Positions 43,614 to 52,992 of a stretch of 64,000 nucleotides of DNA are shown piece by piece. The stretch spans positions 1 through 64,000 of the forward strand of contig DAOSDL010000024.1 of the NCBI GenBank assembly GCA_035362335.1, given 5' to 3'. The position numbers and the translations under genes were made by a program. Every line of letters begins with the position of its first letter. Positions within the stretch are counted from its first letter, which is position 1. The DNA is from JAOSJT01 sp035362335 (GTDB lineage: Bacteria; Bacteroidota; Ignavibacteria; SZUA-365). The notes under the pieces were generated by a model. The model was not told the DNA's origin. It was given only the letters and a program-made list of their open reading frames with translations, and did not search any database.

Positions 43614-45965
43614 TCACCTTCCCGTTACGCCGACAGAGTGGAGCACGTGCTGCGCCATTTCAGTCACCGTGGCCGTGCCCGCATTGAGCTGGTACACGGC
43701 GGCGGAGCGGAGCAGCTTGCCGAAGAAACGCTTTTGCAAATCGAAGCGCTCGCTGCTCTTCAGCAGCAAATGCCCGTTGTACCACGGCTCCTGCTTGCCG
43801 CCCGCGGTGCCGGCAGGGTAGCCGGCTTCGAGCATGTGCAGGGCATCCTCGGGTTGCAATTTCTGCATTGCCGTGGTGACAGGATCGTTGCGCAAAATGA
43901 ACACATGCCGTATGTCGATGCGCTTGACGTGGCGCGCCATGCCGCCCAGCCAGTACGGATCGAGCATCGCGTGGCTCTTGCGGGCGCAACTGTAGCTGTA
44001 CGGCGCGCCGCTGTTGAGCGGGCAGCTGTCCGTCGTGCGATGCTTCTCGTTGCGGCAATCCTCCACACGCGTGGTCACGTTCTCGCATTTGCACTTGTCG
44101 AAGAGCTTCGCCAGATCGTCCCACGCCTCCACCGTGTTGGTGGGCATGTACATTTTGCGCTCGGGATTGTCGGCCGCGGCCAGGCCGCCGCCGTAACGCA
44201 CGAACAACGTATCGTAGCTGTGCAATGCAACTTCGGGACGCTCGGAGAAGAGGCGCCAGAACAGCTCGGTTTTTTTCGTACCCGAGGGTCCAATAAACAG
44301 CACTCCTTCGCCGTTGATGTCGAGCGACATGCCGCGGATGGCATGCACATCGAAGTTGCGCTCGGCCACGTCGGTCACCAGGCCCAGGGCCAGCGAACGC
44401 AGGGTGCCGTAATGGTCGCTGTTGAACAGCACGCCCGTTTTGGTGTCGGTGTTGTAGAACGCGTGCGATTCGCGTCCGCTCACACCATCCACCGCGTAGA
44501 TCACGCCATGCGGTTCGATATCGGCCTCGAGCTGCGCGGGATACCAGTTCTCCACCCAGAAATCGTGGAGATGGCCCACATTCGTACGCAATTGCACGAT
44601 CATGCCGTTGATGTTCGCGTTCCACTCGAAGTAATTGCGATACGACAGTTCGGCCTCGGCTTCGGCCACCAGCGCGTCGCGACGTTCCACCCGCACATCG
44701 CCTTCCACTTCCAGCGCGTGCTTGACCACGGTTTCGGTGTTGGCGAGCTTGATGAGCTTGCGCTTGGGAGCGGGCTTGAGCTTCGCCAACGCGTCGGCGA
44801 TGCGCGCCATGCCGTCCTGCAAATTACTCATGGACGTGGCATAGCTGATGCGGATGAAGTCGTCGGTGCCAAAGGCATCGCCCGGCACGATAGCCACATG
44901 CGCATGCTTGAGCAGATAGTAGGCCATGCCGTAGCTGTTGCGAATGGGGACGCCTTCGTATTCCTTGTCGTAGAAGGACTTCACATTCGGGAAGGCGTAA
45001 AAGGCGCCGCGCGGCATGGGGCAGGACACCCCGGGGATGGATTGCAGTTTATAGACCACGAAATTGCGCCGCTTCTCGAACTCGGCGGCCATTTTCGAAA
45101 TCTCGTATTGCGGGCCCTTGTACGCCTCCAGCGCAGCCATCTGCGATACCGATGCGGGATTGGATGTGGCGTGGCTCTGCACCTTGGCCATGGCCGAGAT
45201 GATGTCCTTCGGTCCGGCCGCCCAGCCGATGCGCCAGCCGGTCATGCTGTAGGCCTTGGACACGCCGTCGATGGTGATGGTGCGTTTCCACACTTCGGGA
45301 CCGAGCGAGGCGAAGCGGGTGAACTTGAGGCCATCGTACATGAGCTTGCCGTAGATCTCATCGGCAATCACGTAAATGTCCTCTTCCACGATCACTTCGG
45401 CCAGGGCTTCGAGTTCCTCGCGCGAATAGCCGCTGCCCGTGGGATTGGAGGGATTGTTGATGAACACCGCTTTGGTGCTGGCGTTGATGGTTTCGCGCAA
45501 CTGCTCGGGTGTGAGGCGGAAGCCATCCTCTTCGCGCGTCTGCACGATCACGGGCGAGCCGTTGGCCAGTTTCACCATTTCGGGATAGGACACCCAGTAC
45601 GGTGCGGGGATGATCACTTCGTCGCCTTCATTCACAATGGCCATCATGGCATTGTAAATGGAGTGCTTCGCGCCGTTGCTGACGATGATTTGGGAGGCGG
45701 GGTCGTAGTCTACGCCGTGCTCTTCCTTCACCTGCTTCGCTATGGCCTTGCGCAAGGGCAGGATGCCCTCGTTGGCCGTGTACTTGGTGAAGTTGTCGTC
45801 GATGGCGCGTTTGGCGGCGTCCTTGATATGCGCGGGGGTGCCGAAGTCCGGCTCGCCCACGCTGAAGTCTATGACATCGACCCCCTGCTCTTTCAGGGCT
45901 TTCGCCTTGGCGGCGACCTTGAGCGTGGGCGAGGAGCCGATCAGATGAATTCTGTCTGCGGTCAC
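43614..45965 (-). CDS. Aspartate-type aminotransferase fused to a PEPCK/HPrK-like P-loop domain
   Basis: The 783-residue protein has two parts. Residues ~1-395 are a class I aminotransferase: VIDFSVGEPDFGTPAHIKDA, NGAKHSIYNAMMAI, FINNPSNPTGSGYSREEL, YVIADEIYGKLMYDG, and ITIDGVSKAYSMTGWRIGWA with the PLP Lys. This is normal length for an aspartate aminotransferase. Residues ~430-783 are a P-loop domain with GVLFIGPSGTKKTELFWRLF, resembling PEPCK or HPr kinase, and a Cys-rich stretch (KCKCENVTTRVEDCRNEKH). The GTG start has GAGG seven bases upstream. With the next gene, the fusion suggests a route aspartate to oxaloacetate to PEP. Confidence 0.85.
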   Translation of the reverse strand: MTADRIHLIGSSPTLKVAAKAKALKEQGVDVIDFSVGEPDFGTPAHIKDAAKRAIDDNFTKYTANEGILPLRKAIAKQVKEEHGVDYDPASQIIVSNGAKHSIYNAMMAIVNEGDEVIIPAPYWVSYPEMVKLANGSPVIVQTREEDGFRLTPEQLRETINASTKAVFINNPSNPTGSGYSREELEALAEVIVEEDIYVIADEIYGKLMYDGLKFTRFASLGPEVWKRTITIDGVSKAYSMTGWRIGWAAGPKDIISAMAKVQSHATSNPASVSQMAALEAYKGPQYEISKMAAEFEKRRNFVVYKLQSIPGVSCPMPRGAFYAFPNVKSFYDKEYEGVPIRNSYGMAYYLLKHAHVAIVPGDAFGTDDFIRISYATSMSNLQDGMARIADALAKLKPAPKRKLIKLANTETVVKHALEVEGDVRVERRDALVAEAEAELSYRNYFEWNANINGMIVQLRTNVGHLHDFWVENWYPAQLEADIEPHGVIYAVDGVSGRESHAFYNTDTKTGVLFNSDHYGTLRSLALGLVTDVAERNFDVHAIRGMSLDINGEGVLFIGPSGTKKTELFWRLFSERPEVALHSYDTLFVRYGGGLAAADNPERKMYMPTNTVEAWDDLAKLFDKCKCENVTTRVEDCRNEKHRTTDSCPLNSGAPYSYSCARKSHAMLDPYWLGGMARHVKRIDIRHVFILRNDPVTTAMQKLQPEDALHMLEAGYPAGTAGGKQEPWYNGHLLLKSSERFDLQKRFFGKLLRSAAVYQLNAGTATVTEMAQHVLHSVGVTGR

Positions 45966-46048
45966 GGTGCTACCTCATGCTGTCGGTGACTGATGTGCCC
46001 TCGCGTTGTGCCGGGCGTTTCGTGTCGACACGGGACGAACGGTACGCA

Positions 46049-47434
46049 TCATGCATTACCGCCGAGTTTTTCCCGGAGGTACTGCGCGAGGTCGACGCCG
46101 GTGAGCGTCTTGACCACCTCGGGCACATTCGCGAGCACTTCGGCGATCTGGCCGGTGATCTGCGAGGTGCCGAGCTTGCCGTCGGTGCCACCGATGAGGG
46201 TAATTTTGTCGATACGCGACAGCGGTTCGGCGACATTCTTGGTGAGTTCGGGCAGAATGTCGAGAATCATCTGATACATCGCGGTCTGGTTGTATTCGCC
46301 GTAGGCCTTGGCTTTTTCCATCATGGCATCGGCTTCGGAGCGACCGAGCATTTTGATGCGCTCGGCTTCGAGTTCATTTTCCTTCGCGCGCACTTGCGCC
46401 TTTGCCTCGGCCTCGCGCAGCATGCGATAGCTTTCGGCTTCGGCCTCGGTCTGAATCTGCGCCTTGCGGGCCTCGGCCGGCTTGATCACGTTGGCCTCGA
46501 GTTCCTTTTCCTTGCGCTTGATTTCCTCGACCTGCACCTTGGCCTGTTCCTCGGTTTCGATGAACTTGACCTTGTACTCTTCGCGCTTCACTTCCTGCGC
46601 CAGTTTGTAGCGCTCGAGTTCATACGAAGTGTCGGCCACGGCGCGGACCTTGTTGACCTCGATTTGCGACTTGGCTTTCAATTCTTCGTTGCGCCAGTTG
46701 CGTCCGGCCACTTCGGCGGCGGCGGTCAGCTTGGCGATATCGGCTTCCTTCTTGGCCTGCGCCGCGTAGATTTCGGCGTCGCGGTCGTACTCGGCCTGCT
46801 TGACGATGGCGTCGCGCTTGGCGGCGGCGATGCGCGGCTTGCTCAACGCTTCGAGATAGCCCTGCGTATCGGTGATGTCCTTCAGCGCGAAGGAGATCAT
46901 GACGAGGCCCATGCTGCCCAGGTCGCGCACCACGGCATTGTAGACGCGATTGGCGAATTCCTGACGGTTTTGATACAGTTCTTCGATGGTCATGCTGCCG
47001 ATGGATTCGCGCACCTTGCCTTCGAGCACGGTTTGCGCCACTTCGCGCACGGCATCGGTGCCGCCGCCCATGAAGTTCTGCGTGGCGAGGAAAATGGAAT
47101 ACTCGTTGGAATCGATCTTGACCTGCGCCGACGATTCCGAGAGTATGGGGATGCCGTCCTTCGACAGCACTTCCGGCGTGCGGATATTGACGCTGACCAC
47201 TTCGATGGGCAGCGTGTCGGCCTGCTCCTTGAAGGGATTGACGAAGGAGCCGCCGCCGATGCGGAATTTATACCCGATTTCCTGCTTGGTGCCATCGGGG
47301 GTCGTGATCACGCTGCGCCGACCGGAGATCACCAGCACTTCGTTGGGTCCGGCCTTCCTGTACTGCCGGGTCATCCAAAAGATGAGGCCGGCCGCGAGTG
47401 CGAGAACGACGATGACGATGAGCCAGGTAACCAT
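46049..47434 (-). CDS. Flotillin-like SPFH-domain protein
   Basis: The 461-residue protein has one N-terminal membrane segment (MVTWLIVIVVLALAAGLIFW), an SPFH domain (residues ~25-230, GPNEVLVISGRRSVITTPDG and MGLVMISFALKDITDTQGYL), and a long charged coiled coil rich in E-A-K/E-A-E repeats (~230-390), then a hydrophobic oligomerisation end (ILPELTKNVAEPLSRIDKIT). This is the flotillin/YuaG layout, a scaffold of membrane microdomains. The GGAGGC site supports the start. It stands alone, upstream of the aminotransferase fusion on the same strand with an 83-base gap. Confidence 0.92.
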   Translation of the reverse strand: MVTWLIVIVVLALAAGLIFWMTRQYRKAGPNEVLVISGRRSVITTPDGTKQEIGYKFRIGGGSFVNPFKEQADTLPIEVVSVNIRTPEVLSKDGIPILSESSAQVKIDSNEYSIFLATQNFMGGGTDAVREVAQTVLEGKVRESIGSMTIEELYQNRQEFANRVYNAVVRDLGSMGLVMISFALKDITDTQGYLEALSKPRIAAAKRDAIVKQAEYDRDAEIYAAQAKKEADIAKLTAAAEVAGRNWRNEELKAKSQIEVNKVRAVADTSYELERYKLAQEVKREEYKVKFIETEEQAKVQVEEIKRKEKELEANVIKPAEARKAQIQTEAEAESYRMLREAEAKAQVRAKENELEAERIKMLGRSEADAMMEKAKAYGEYNQTAMYQMILDILPELTKNVAEPLSRIDKITLIGGTDGKLGTSQITGQIAEVLANVPEVVKTLTGVDLAQYLREKLGGNA

Positions 47435-47649
47435 GAAAGCCTCCAGAGAAACGTGGTTGTTGCGAATCGCTTGTATTCGAATGCAGTGGAATAGCCGAGG
47501 TTGGGGGATTATCCTTCCAAACGCGATGGGAGAGATTCAGGCGAACAACTCGCCTTAAATACAAACGTACCTATCCTTTTTCACAGGCGCAAATTTTTGG
47601 GGGAAGAGGGTAGTGATGGGTGGAGGGTAATGAGGACAATTTGCCCGGT

Positions 47650-48115
47650 GCTTGTCGATCGGCTCAGTCCGTCGCGTTCAGCATTATCGTGAAGAGTAAA
47701 GGGTAAAGAGTAAAGCGGGGGTGGCAGCCGTGAGCACTGGTTCGATTCAACTTCCGGGAATCGTTCTTTTCTCTTTACTCTTTACTCAACGCTTGGCGAC
47801 TGGCACAGTCTGTCGCATTCTGCGTTACCGTGAAGAGTAAAGGGTAAAGCGGGGACGCTGCCCGCGCGCATCGAAAGCAATCGACGTCCGCGTTTTCGGA
47901 CTCTTTTCTCTTTACTCTTCACTCGACGCCAGTCGACCGGCACAGTCTGTCGCATTCTGCGTTACCGTGAAGAGTAAAGGGTAAAGTGTAAAGCGGGGAC
48001 GCTGCCCGCGCGCATCGAAAAGAATCGACGTCCACGTTTTCGGACTCTTTACTCTTTACTCTTCACCCGACGCCAGTCGACCGGCACAGCCCATCGTGAT
48101 CAGCCGTATCGTGCG
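47650..48115. repeat. ~140-base tandem repeat, 3.3 units, each a long hairpin
   Basis: Units start at 47650, 47791, 47928 and 48072 (partial), with lengths 141, 137 and 144. Each holds GTGAAGAGTAAAGGGTAAAG near the left and CTTTACTCTTTACTCTTCAC or a variant near the right, so each can fold back on itself. Units 2 and 3 are nearly identical, including GGGGACGCTGCCCGCGCGCA. The rest of the gap 47435-48239 has no gene. A fragment of the unit recurs near 37995. Confidence 0.9.
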
Positions 48116-48239
48116 GGAAGCGCTCAACAATTCCTCTGCGCTCTCCGCGCTCTCTCGCGCTCTCTTCAAATGTATTCCGCAACCTATGTCGAGCGACGCG
48201 AAAGCGCCTTTCCCCGCGTGCAATTTCTGCCTATTCTTT

Positions 48240-49526
48240 ATGATGAACGAATTCACCCTTTCCCTGCTCGCTGCGGCGGTGCTGCCCACCATGCTGCTGC
48301 ACCTGGCGGATGCACTGAATCTGCGCAGACTGTCCGCTCCCCCGCCGGGCGAGGTGGCCACGGCGTACGATGCCGGCGATCTCGAACGCGCGCGCAGCTA
48401 CACGCACGATCGCACGCGTTTGCGCATGCTGCGCCGCACGGTGGATCTCGCGCTGCTGCTTGGCTTCTGGGGCTTGGGGGGCTTCGCCTGGTTGGACACT
48501 GTGGTCGCCGCCTCGGAATTGCCCGCGGTACCGCAAGGCCTGCTCTACTTCGGCGCGCTGCTCTCGGGAATGGCCCTGCTGGATGTACCCTTCTCCCTCT
48601 ACTCCACGTTTGTCATCGAGCAGCAGTATGGTTTCAATCGGCGTACGCCGCGGCTGTGGCTGATGGACGCGATCAAGGGAGTCGCGCTCGCCGTGCTTTT
48701 GGGCACGCCTCTGCTGGTGGCCACGCTTTGGCTGTTCGATGCCGCCGGCGGGACGGCATGGCTGTACGCCTGGGTGGTGATGGTGGGTGTGCAGCTTTTG
48801 CTGCGGCACGTGGCACCGCGATGGATTCTGCCGCTGTTCAATCGCTACGCTCCCCTGGGCGAGGGACCTCTGCGCGAAGCGGTGCTGCGCTATATCGAGC
48901 GCGTGCGATTCCCACTGCGCGATGTGTATGTGATGGATGGATCGCGGCGTTCCACTCGGGCGAACGCCTTTTTTACCGGCATGGGTAAGCAGCGCCGCGT
49001 GGTGCTGTTCGATACCCTGCTGGACAAGCTGACGGTGGACGAGGTGGTGGCCGTACTCGCGCATGAGATCGGACATTTCCGACGCAAGCATCTGCATATT
49101 GGCGCGATAGTGGCGGCGCTGCGCGCCGGGGCTGTGTTGTGGCTGCTATCGCTGCTGTTGCACGAACATGCATGGAGTGCGGCGCTGCATTTCGAAACTC
49201 ACAGCCTGCATGCCGCCATGCTGGCCTTCGGCATGCTGTATGCTCCGCTCGCCATGTTGCTCGATATACCGCTGCATGCGCTATCGCGCAGGCATGAATA
49301 CGAAGCCGACCATTACGCGGTGAGCACACATGGTCAACCCGAAGCACTGATCACGGCGCTCATTGCCCTGACGCGCAACAATCTCGGCAATCTCGCGCCG
49401 CACCCGCTGTTCGTACTGCTGCACGGCACGCATCCGCCACTGCCCGAGCGCATCGCGGCAATCCGCGCCGCCCGACGACCTCCGCATCGGAGCAAGCTGA
49501 AATTCCGACTACGCGATCTTGTATAA
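48240..49526 (+). CDS. M48 family integral-membrane metallopeptidase (Ste24-like)
   Basis: The 428-residue protein has several membrane helices and the M48 zinc site VVAVLAHEIGHFRRKH, with the third ligand in SRRHEYEADHYAV. The order of helices and the FVIEQQYGFNRRTPRLWLMD segment match the CAAX-prenyl-protease/Ste24-like branch. It should cut membrane-associated or misfolded proteins at the inner membrane. The frame is open upstream into repeats; the paired ATGs at 48240/48243 begin a sensible membrane N-terminus, but no clear ribosome site is present. Confidence 0.9.
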   Translation: MMNEFTLSLLAAAVLPTMLLHLADALNLRRLSAPPPGEVATAYDAGDLERARSYTHDRTRLRMLRRTVDLALLLGFWGLGGFAWLDTVVAASELPAVPQGLLYFGALLSGMALLDVPFSLYSTFVIEQQYGFNRRTPRLWLMDAIKGVALAVLLGTPLLVATLWLFDAAGGTAWLYAWVVMVGVQLLLRHVAPRWILPLFNRYAPLGEGPLREAVLRYIERVRFPLRDVYVMDGSRRSTRANAFFTGMGKQRRVVLFDTLLDKLTVDEVVAVLAHEIGHFRRKHLHIGAIVAALRAGAVLWLLSLLLHEHAWSAALHFETHSLHAAMLAFGMLYAPLAMLLDIPLHALSRRHEYEADHYAVSTHGQPEALITALIALTRNNLGNLAPHPLFVLLHGTHPPLPERIAAIRAARRPPHRSKLKFRLRDLV

Positions 49527-49550
49527 TATCCCGCGAAGTTCGCGTGCCGC

Positions 49551-51200
49551 TTATCGCAGCAACACGAGACGCGCAGTGTGACGCCCATCTCCGCGCATGA
49601 ACAGCATATACGCGCCCGGCGGCATGCCGTCCAGCGCAAGGCGGAGATTGTGCGCGCCCGCGCCGGGTCGGCCGGCTTCCACACTGCGTACACAGCGACC
49701 GAGCACATCGTACAGCTCGAAGCGAATATGATCGCTGCCGTCCACCGAATAGCGCAACATGAGTTGTTCGCGTGCCGGTTGCGGCCACAGCCCGTCGAGG
49801 GAGAAAGCGGCGCGTGCCGGCAGCGGCTCGGCATCGAGATACACACCGGCATTGAACAGCTCCACGAACGCATCACTTTGCTCGCGCAATGCCGTCACGC
49901 TCCCGAGATTGTCTTCTCCAAGCGCCACCGTCAAGCCGATGATGATTTGCTGCATGGCTCCGGCAGCGAGCGGAAATGGTCCGGATGAAATGAGGAAGCG
50001 CCTGTCGCCCGGCCGTATGGTCACGCCGTCGAACCATCCCGTGCGCGTCACCGGATCGCCGGAGTAGGGAAAAGCGGTGGGCGTCTGCGAAGCGGAGTCG
50101 ATCCAGGCATCGCCCTTGCGGCCCAGCCCGCGGAAATTGTACATCACCATTCCCGCACCCTTGATGTCGCCGAGATCGGGATCGCCATACTTCGCCGAAC
50201 TTTTGATATATGGTGAGAACGCGCTCCACGGCAGGTTGCGATGATCCGCCAGCGTTCCGCCATCGAAACGCGCAGTCTCTCCCGGCGCGGGATACACCGG
50301 CCCCTGCAACAGACGCCAGCCCATGGCCGGCGGGATGCCATACTGATCGTCCTGGCTGCGTCCATTGTACACATAGGCCATATTCCTCGCCGCGTCGTAG
50401 CCGATGCAATCGTCGAGTCCGTCGCCAAGATCGGGATCGGCAAACCAGGCCAGATACATACTGTCCTTGACCTGCGTGCCGGTATTCACGACGCGGATGT
50501 CGAACACCAGGCTGCGCTCCATAGCCGGAGAGCGCGAACCCCACACCAGCGTGCGCGTTTCCACTCCCGCGGGTGCGGTGCCGTAAAGGGCGCGCATGCG
50601 CGTCTCGTCCAGATCGTTGTTCACAAACCACACCATGCCGTCGCCGTGCATGCGCGGATGATCCACGGTGCGGTCTCCCGCTATCCACGCGTCGAAGTCC
50701 GGCTCGTACACGGCATCGCCGTCCACATCCACCCACGGCGCGCCGAGAGCGACGGGCCAGTCGGCGAAATCCTGGCGCAGCCGCTGCTGCACATCCAGCG
50801 GCAGGGTCAGCAGGTCATGCAGGTCCAGTTTCAACACCGTGTAAGGGCGATGCATGGGCAAAGCGGGATCGGCGGCGACGCCCGGACCCAGCACATTGCC
50901 GCCCTGCATGCCCGAGCGGTAGGTGGCGCCGCCCACGCACAGCTCTGGCAAGGCGTGGCCGTAAAGCAAGCCCTGCACGAAGCACAAGCCCTTGCCCGAG
51001 CCCAAGGGAAATTCCAGACCACGGTTGCGCAGTTCGCTGTCCCATGACAGCATGCCGTTGTTGCCGATCCAGATACCCAGTTGATTCACGGCGAGATACA
51101 CGGAGCGATCATACTCCGCCGCGGACGTCGCCGGACCTTGCGCGGAGGTGGAAATACAGAGAGACAACAGCAACAACACGGTAGCAATAGCACGACTCAT
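49551..51200 (-). CDS. Secreted protein with T9SS sorting domain
   Basis: The 549-residue protein has a signal peptide (MSRAIATVLLLLSLCISTSA, then Q-G). The mature part shows Asp/Gly-rich turns (DPDLGDGLDDCIGYD, DVDGDAVYEPDFDAW, YGDPDLGDIKGAGMV) that could bind calcium, but no known catalytic family was recognised. The C-terminal ~85 residues are a T9SS sorting domain (LDGLWPQPAREQL, LYDVLGRCVRS, MPPGAYMLFM). The ATG has GGAGGG five bases upstream. The gene lies convergent to the M48 gene with only 24 bases between. Confidence 0.85.
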   Translation of the reverse strand: MSRAIATVLLLLSLCISTSAQGPATSAAEYDRSVYLAVNQLGIWIGNNGMLSWDSELRNRGLEFPLGSGKGLCFVQGLLYGHALPELCVGGATYRSGMQGGNVLGPGVAADPALPMHRPYTVLKLDLHDLLTLPLDVQQRLRQDFADWPVALGAPWVDVDGDAVYEPDFDAWIAGDRTVDHPRMHGDGMVWFVNNDLDETRMRALYGTAPAGVETRTLVWGSRSPAMERSLVFDIRVVNTGTQVKDSMYLAWFADPDLGDGLDDCIGYDAARNMAYVYNGRSQDDQYGIPPAMGWRLLQGPVYPAPGETARFDGGTLADHRNLPWSAFSPYIKSSAKYGDPDLGDIKGAGMVMYNFRGLGRKGDAWIDSASQTPTAFPYSGDPVTRTGWFDGVTIRPGDRRFLISSGPFPLAAGAMQQIIIGLTVALGEDNLGSVTALREQSDAFVELFNAGVYLDAEPLPARAAFSLDGLWPQPAREQLMLRYSVDGSDHIRFELYDVLGRCVRSVEAGRPGAGAHNLRLALDGMPPGAYMLFMRGDGRHTARLVLLR

Positions 51201-51489
51201 CACACCCTCCTGTATCGAATGAACTACGACAGCGTGGCCTTTGGCACTACAACCCGAGCAGATACCATGAGACGGGCATGGATGGCTTAAAAACGCATCG
51301 CATTGTCCGTTATGTAACCGAGCAAAGGATAGTACGACATGCGGCAACAATTCGCAAGCCCATTCGGATCCCCATGCCCAAAGCGGGATGGATTACCGGG
51401 AACAGCGAAACCACGAAAACCATCGCTCCTCCCGTCATGAATCCCCGTCAAACATGGAGCGTAGCCCCGTTCGCTGGCAATTCACGGCA

Positions 51490-52986
51490 TCAGACCGACA
51501 TCGCATCCAGGTCGTCGTCGGGCACGGGAACGAATTCCTCCAGTACCGGATAGTCGTGAAGATCCTTGGCAATGGCGGCGTGCAGGAAAGACTCGACCCA
51601 GTGGAAAATGTCGCTCCGTCGAATCGATGCGCGCAGTCGTCGCATACGCCGCTGTCGCTCCTCCGCCGGCATGCTGAAGGCCTCGTACAATGCTGCCGCC
51701 ACACCGGCGACGTCGTAGGGATTGACCACAAGCGCGTGCCGATGCAGTTGCTGCACCGCTCCGGCAAATTCACTCAGAATGAGCACGCTGTTTCCTTCGA
51801 TACTGCATGCGCAGTATTCCTTCGCGACGAGATTCATGCCGTCACGCACCGGAGTGATAAGTGCGATTTCGGCTGTGCGATAGTAGCCCAGCAATTCGTT
51901 TCGCGTGAGGTGCCGGTAAATGTAATGCACCGGCACCCAGCCGCTGCGTGTGAATTCCCCGTTGATTTCGCCGACGAGGCGTTCGATTTCCATTTTCAAC
52001 GTGTGATATCCCTGAATATCGGTGCGGCTGGGCACAACCACCTGCACGAAGGTGATGCGCTCGTGCACGTCGGGATAATCCCGCAACAATTGTCGGAAGG
52101 CCTCGAGCCGGTCGGGAATGCCCTTGGTGTAATCCAGGCGGTCGATACCGAGCACGATTTGCCTGTCGCGCAAATCCTCGTGCAGATACCATGCGGATTC
52201 TGCCACCTCGCGGCTGCGCGCCCTGCGCTCGAAATCGGCGTAGTCGATGGAAATGGGAAACACGCCGAGGCGCACCTCTCCCCGCTCCGTCGTGAACACA
52301 TGCATGCCGTCCTCCTGCCGCACGGTCACATCCTTGAGTAGTCGACGGATGCACTGCACGAGATTGCGATGATCCCGCACGGTTTGCACGCCGATAAGAT
52401 CGTATTGCAACAGCGCCTTGAGAATCTGAAAGCGCCAGGGCAGTTTCATGAAAATGTCGGGCGATGGAAAGGGAATATGCAGGAAGAATCCCAGCGGTGT
52501 TGTCACGTTCTGCGCTCGCAACGCATCGCCCACGCCCATCAGATGATAGTCGTGTACCCACACGTAATCTCCGTCCCGGTACTCCGATACGATGGCCTGG
52601 GCGAAGCGCGCGTTCACCCTGCGATACGCCTCCCAGTATGCCGGACGAAAGCGACACTCCGAGAGCAGATCGTGAAACAACGGCCACAACACTTCATTGG
52701 AAAAACCGTGATAGTACGATTCAACATCGTCCGCCGAAAGAGGCACCGAGCGCAAGCTGTAGCCGGTTGTCGCCGGGGCTTCGTGGAGTAGACGGTGCAA
52801 ATCCGGATGCGCGTCGTCCGCCACACCCGACCAGCCGATCCACACCCCTCCTCGATTCCGCAGCACCGGCGCCAGTGCCGTGACCAGCCCGCCCGACCCC
52901 GAGCGCAGGCGTAATCCGTCCTCCCGCTCCTCGAAGAGCACAGGCAAACGATTGGAGACAATCAACAGCCGATTATGAACATTCAT
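51490..52986 (-). CDS. otsA: Trehalose-6-phosphate synthase (GT20)
   Basis: The 498-residue protein matches OtsA: LLIVSNRLPVLFEE, GGLVTALAPVL, YVWVHDYHLM, FFLHIPFPSPDIF, LLQYDLIGVQT, VLGIDRLDYTKGIPDRLEAF and PVRDGMNLVAKEYCA. It makes trehalose 6-phosphate from a nucleotide-glucose and glucose 6-phosphate. It is the last gene of a tight operon, starting six bases after the MscS stop. Confidence 0.97.
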   Translation of the reverse strand: MNVHNRLLIVSNRLPVLFEEREDGLRLRSGSGGLVTALAPVLRNRGGVWIGWSGVADDAHPDLHRLLHEAPATTGYSLRSVPLSADDVESYYHGFSNEVLWPLFHDLLSECRFRPAYWEAYRRVNARFAQAIVSEYRDGDYVWVHDYHLMGVGDALRAQNVTTPLGFFLHIPFPSPDIFMKLPWRFQILKALLQYDLIGVQTVRDHRNLVQCIRRLLKDVTVRQEDGMHVFTTERGEVRLGVFPISIDYADFERRARSREVAESAWYLHEDLRDRQIVLGIDRLDYTKGIPDRLEAFRQLLRDYPDVHERITFVQVVVPSRTDIQGYHTLKMEIERLVGEINGEFTRSGWVPVHYIYRHLTRNELLGYYRTAEIALITPVRDGMNLVAKEYCACSIEGNSVLILSEFAGAVQQLHRHALVVNPYDVAGVAAALYEAFSMPAEERQRRMRRLRASIRRSDIFHWVESFLHAAIAKDLHDYPVLEEFVPVPDDDLDAMSV

Positions 52987-52992
52987 GCGACC

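Noticed and set aside
43440..45989. Long plus-strand open frame (849 codons) opposite the aminotransferase fusion
   Set aside because: It is a mirror of a clearly coding gene with a PLP-Lys motif and P-loop; codon pattern explains the openness.
45977..47494. Plus-strand open frame (505 codons) opposite the flotillin gene
   Set aside because: It is antisense to a recognised SPFH protein, and its Phe/Leu-Gly runs are a reflection of the Glu/Ala-rich coiled coil.
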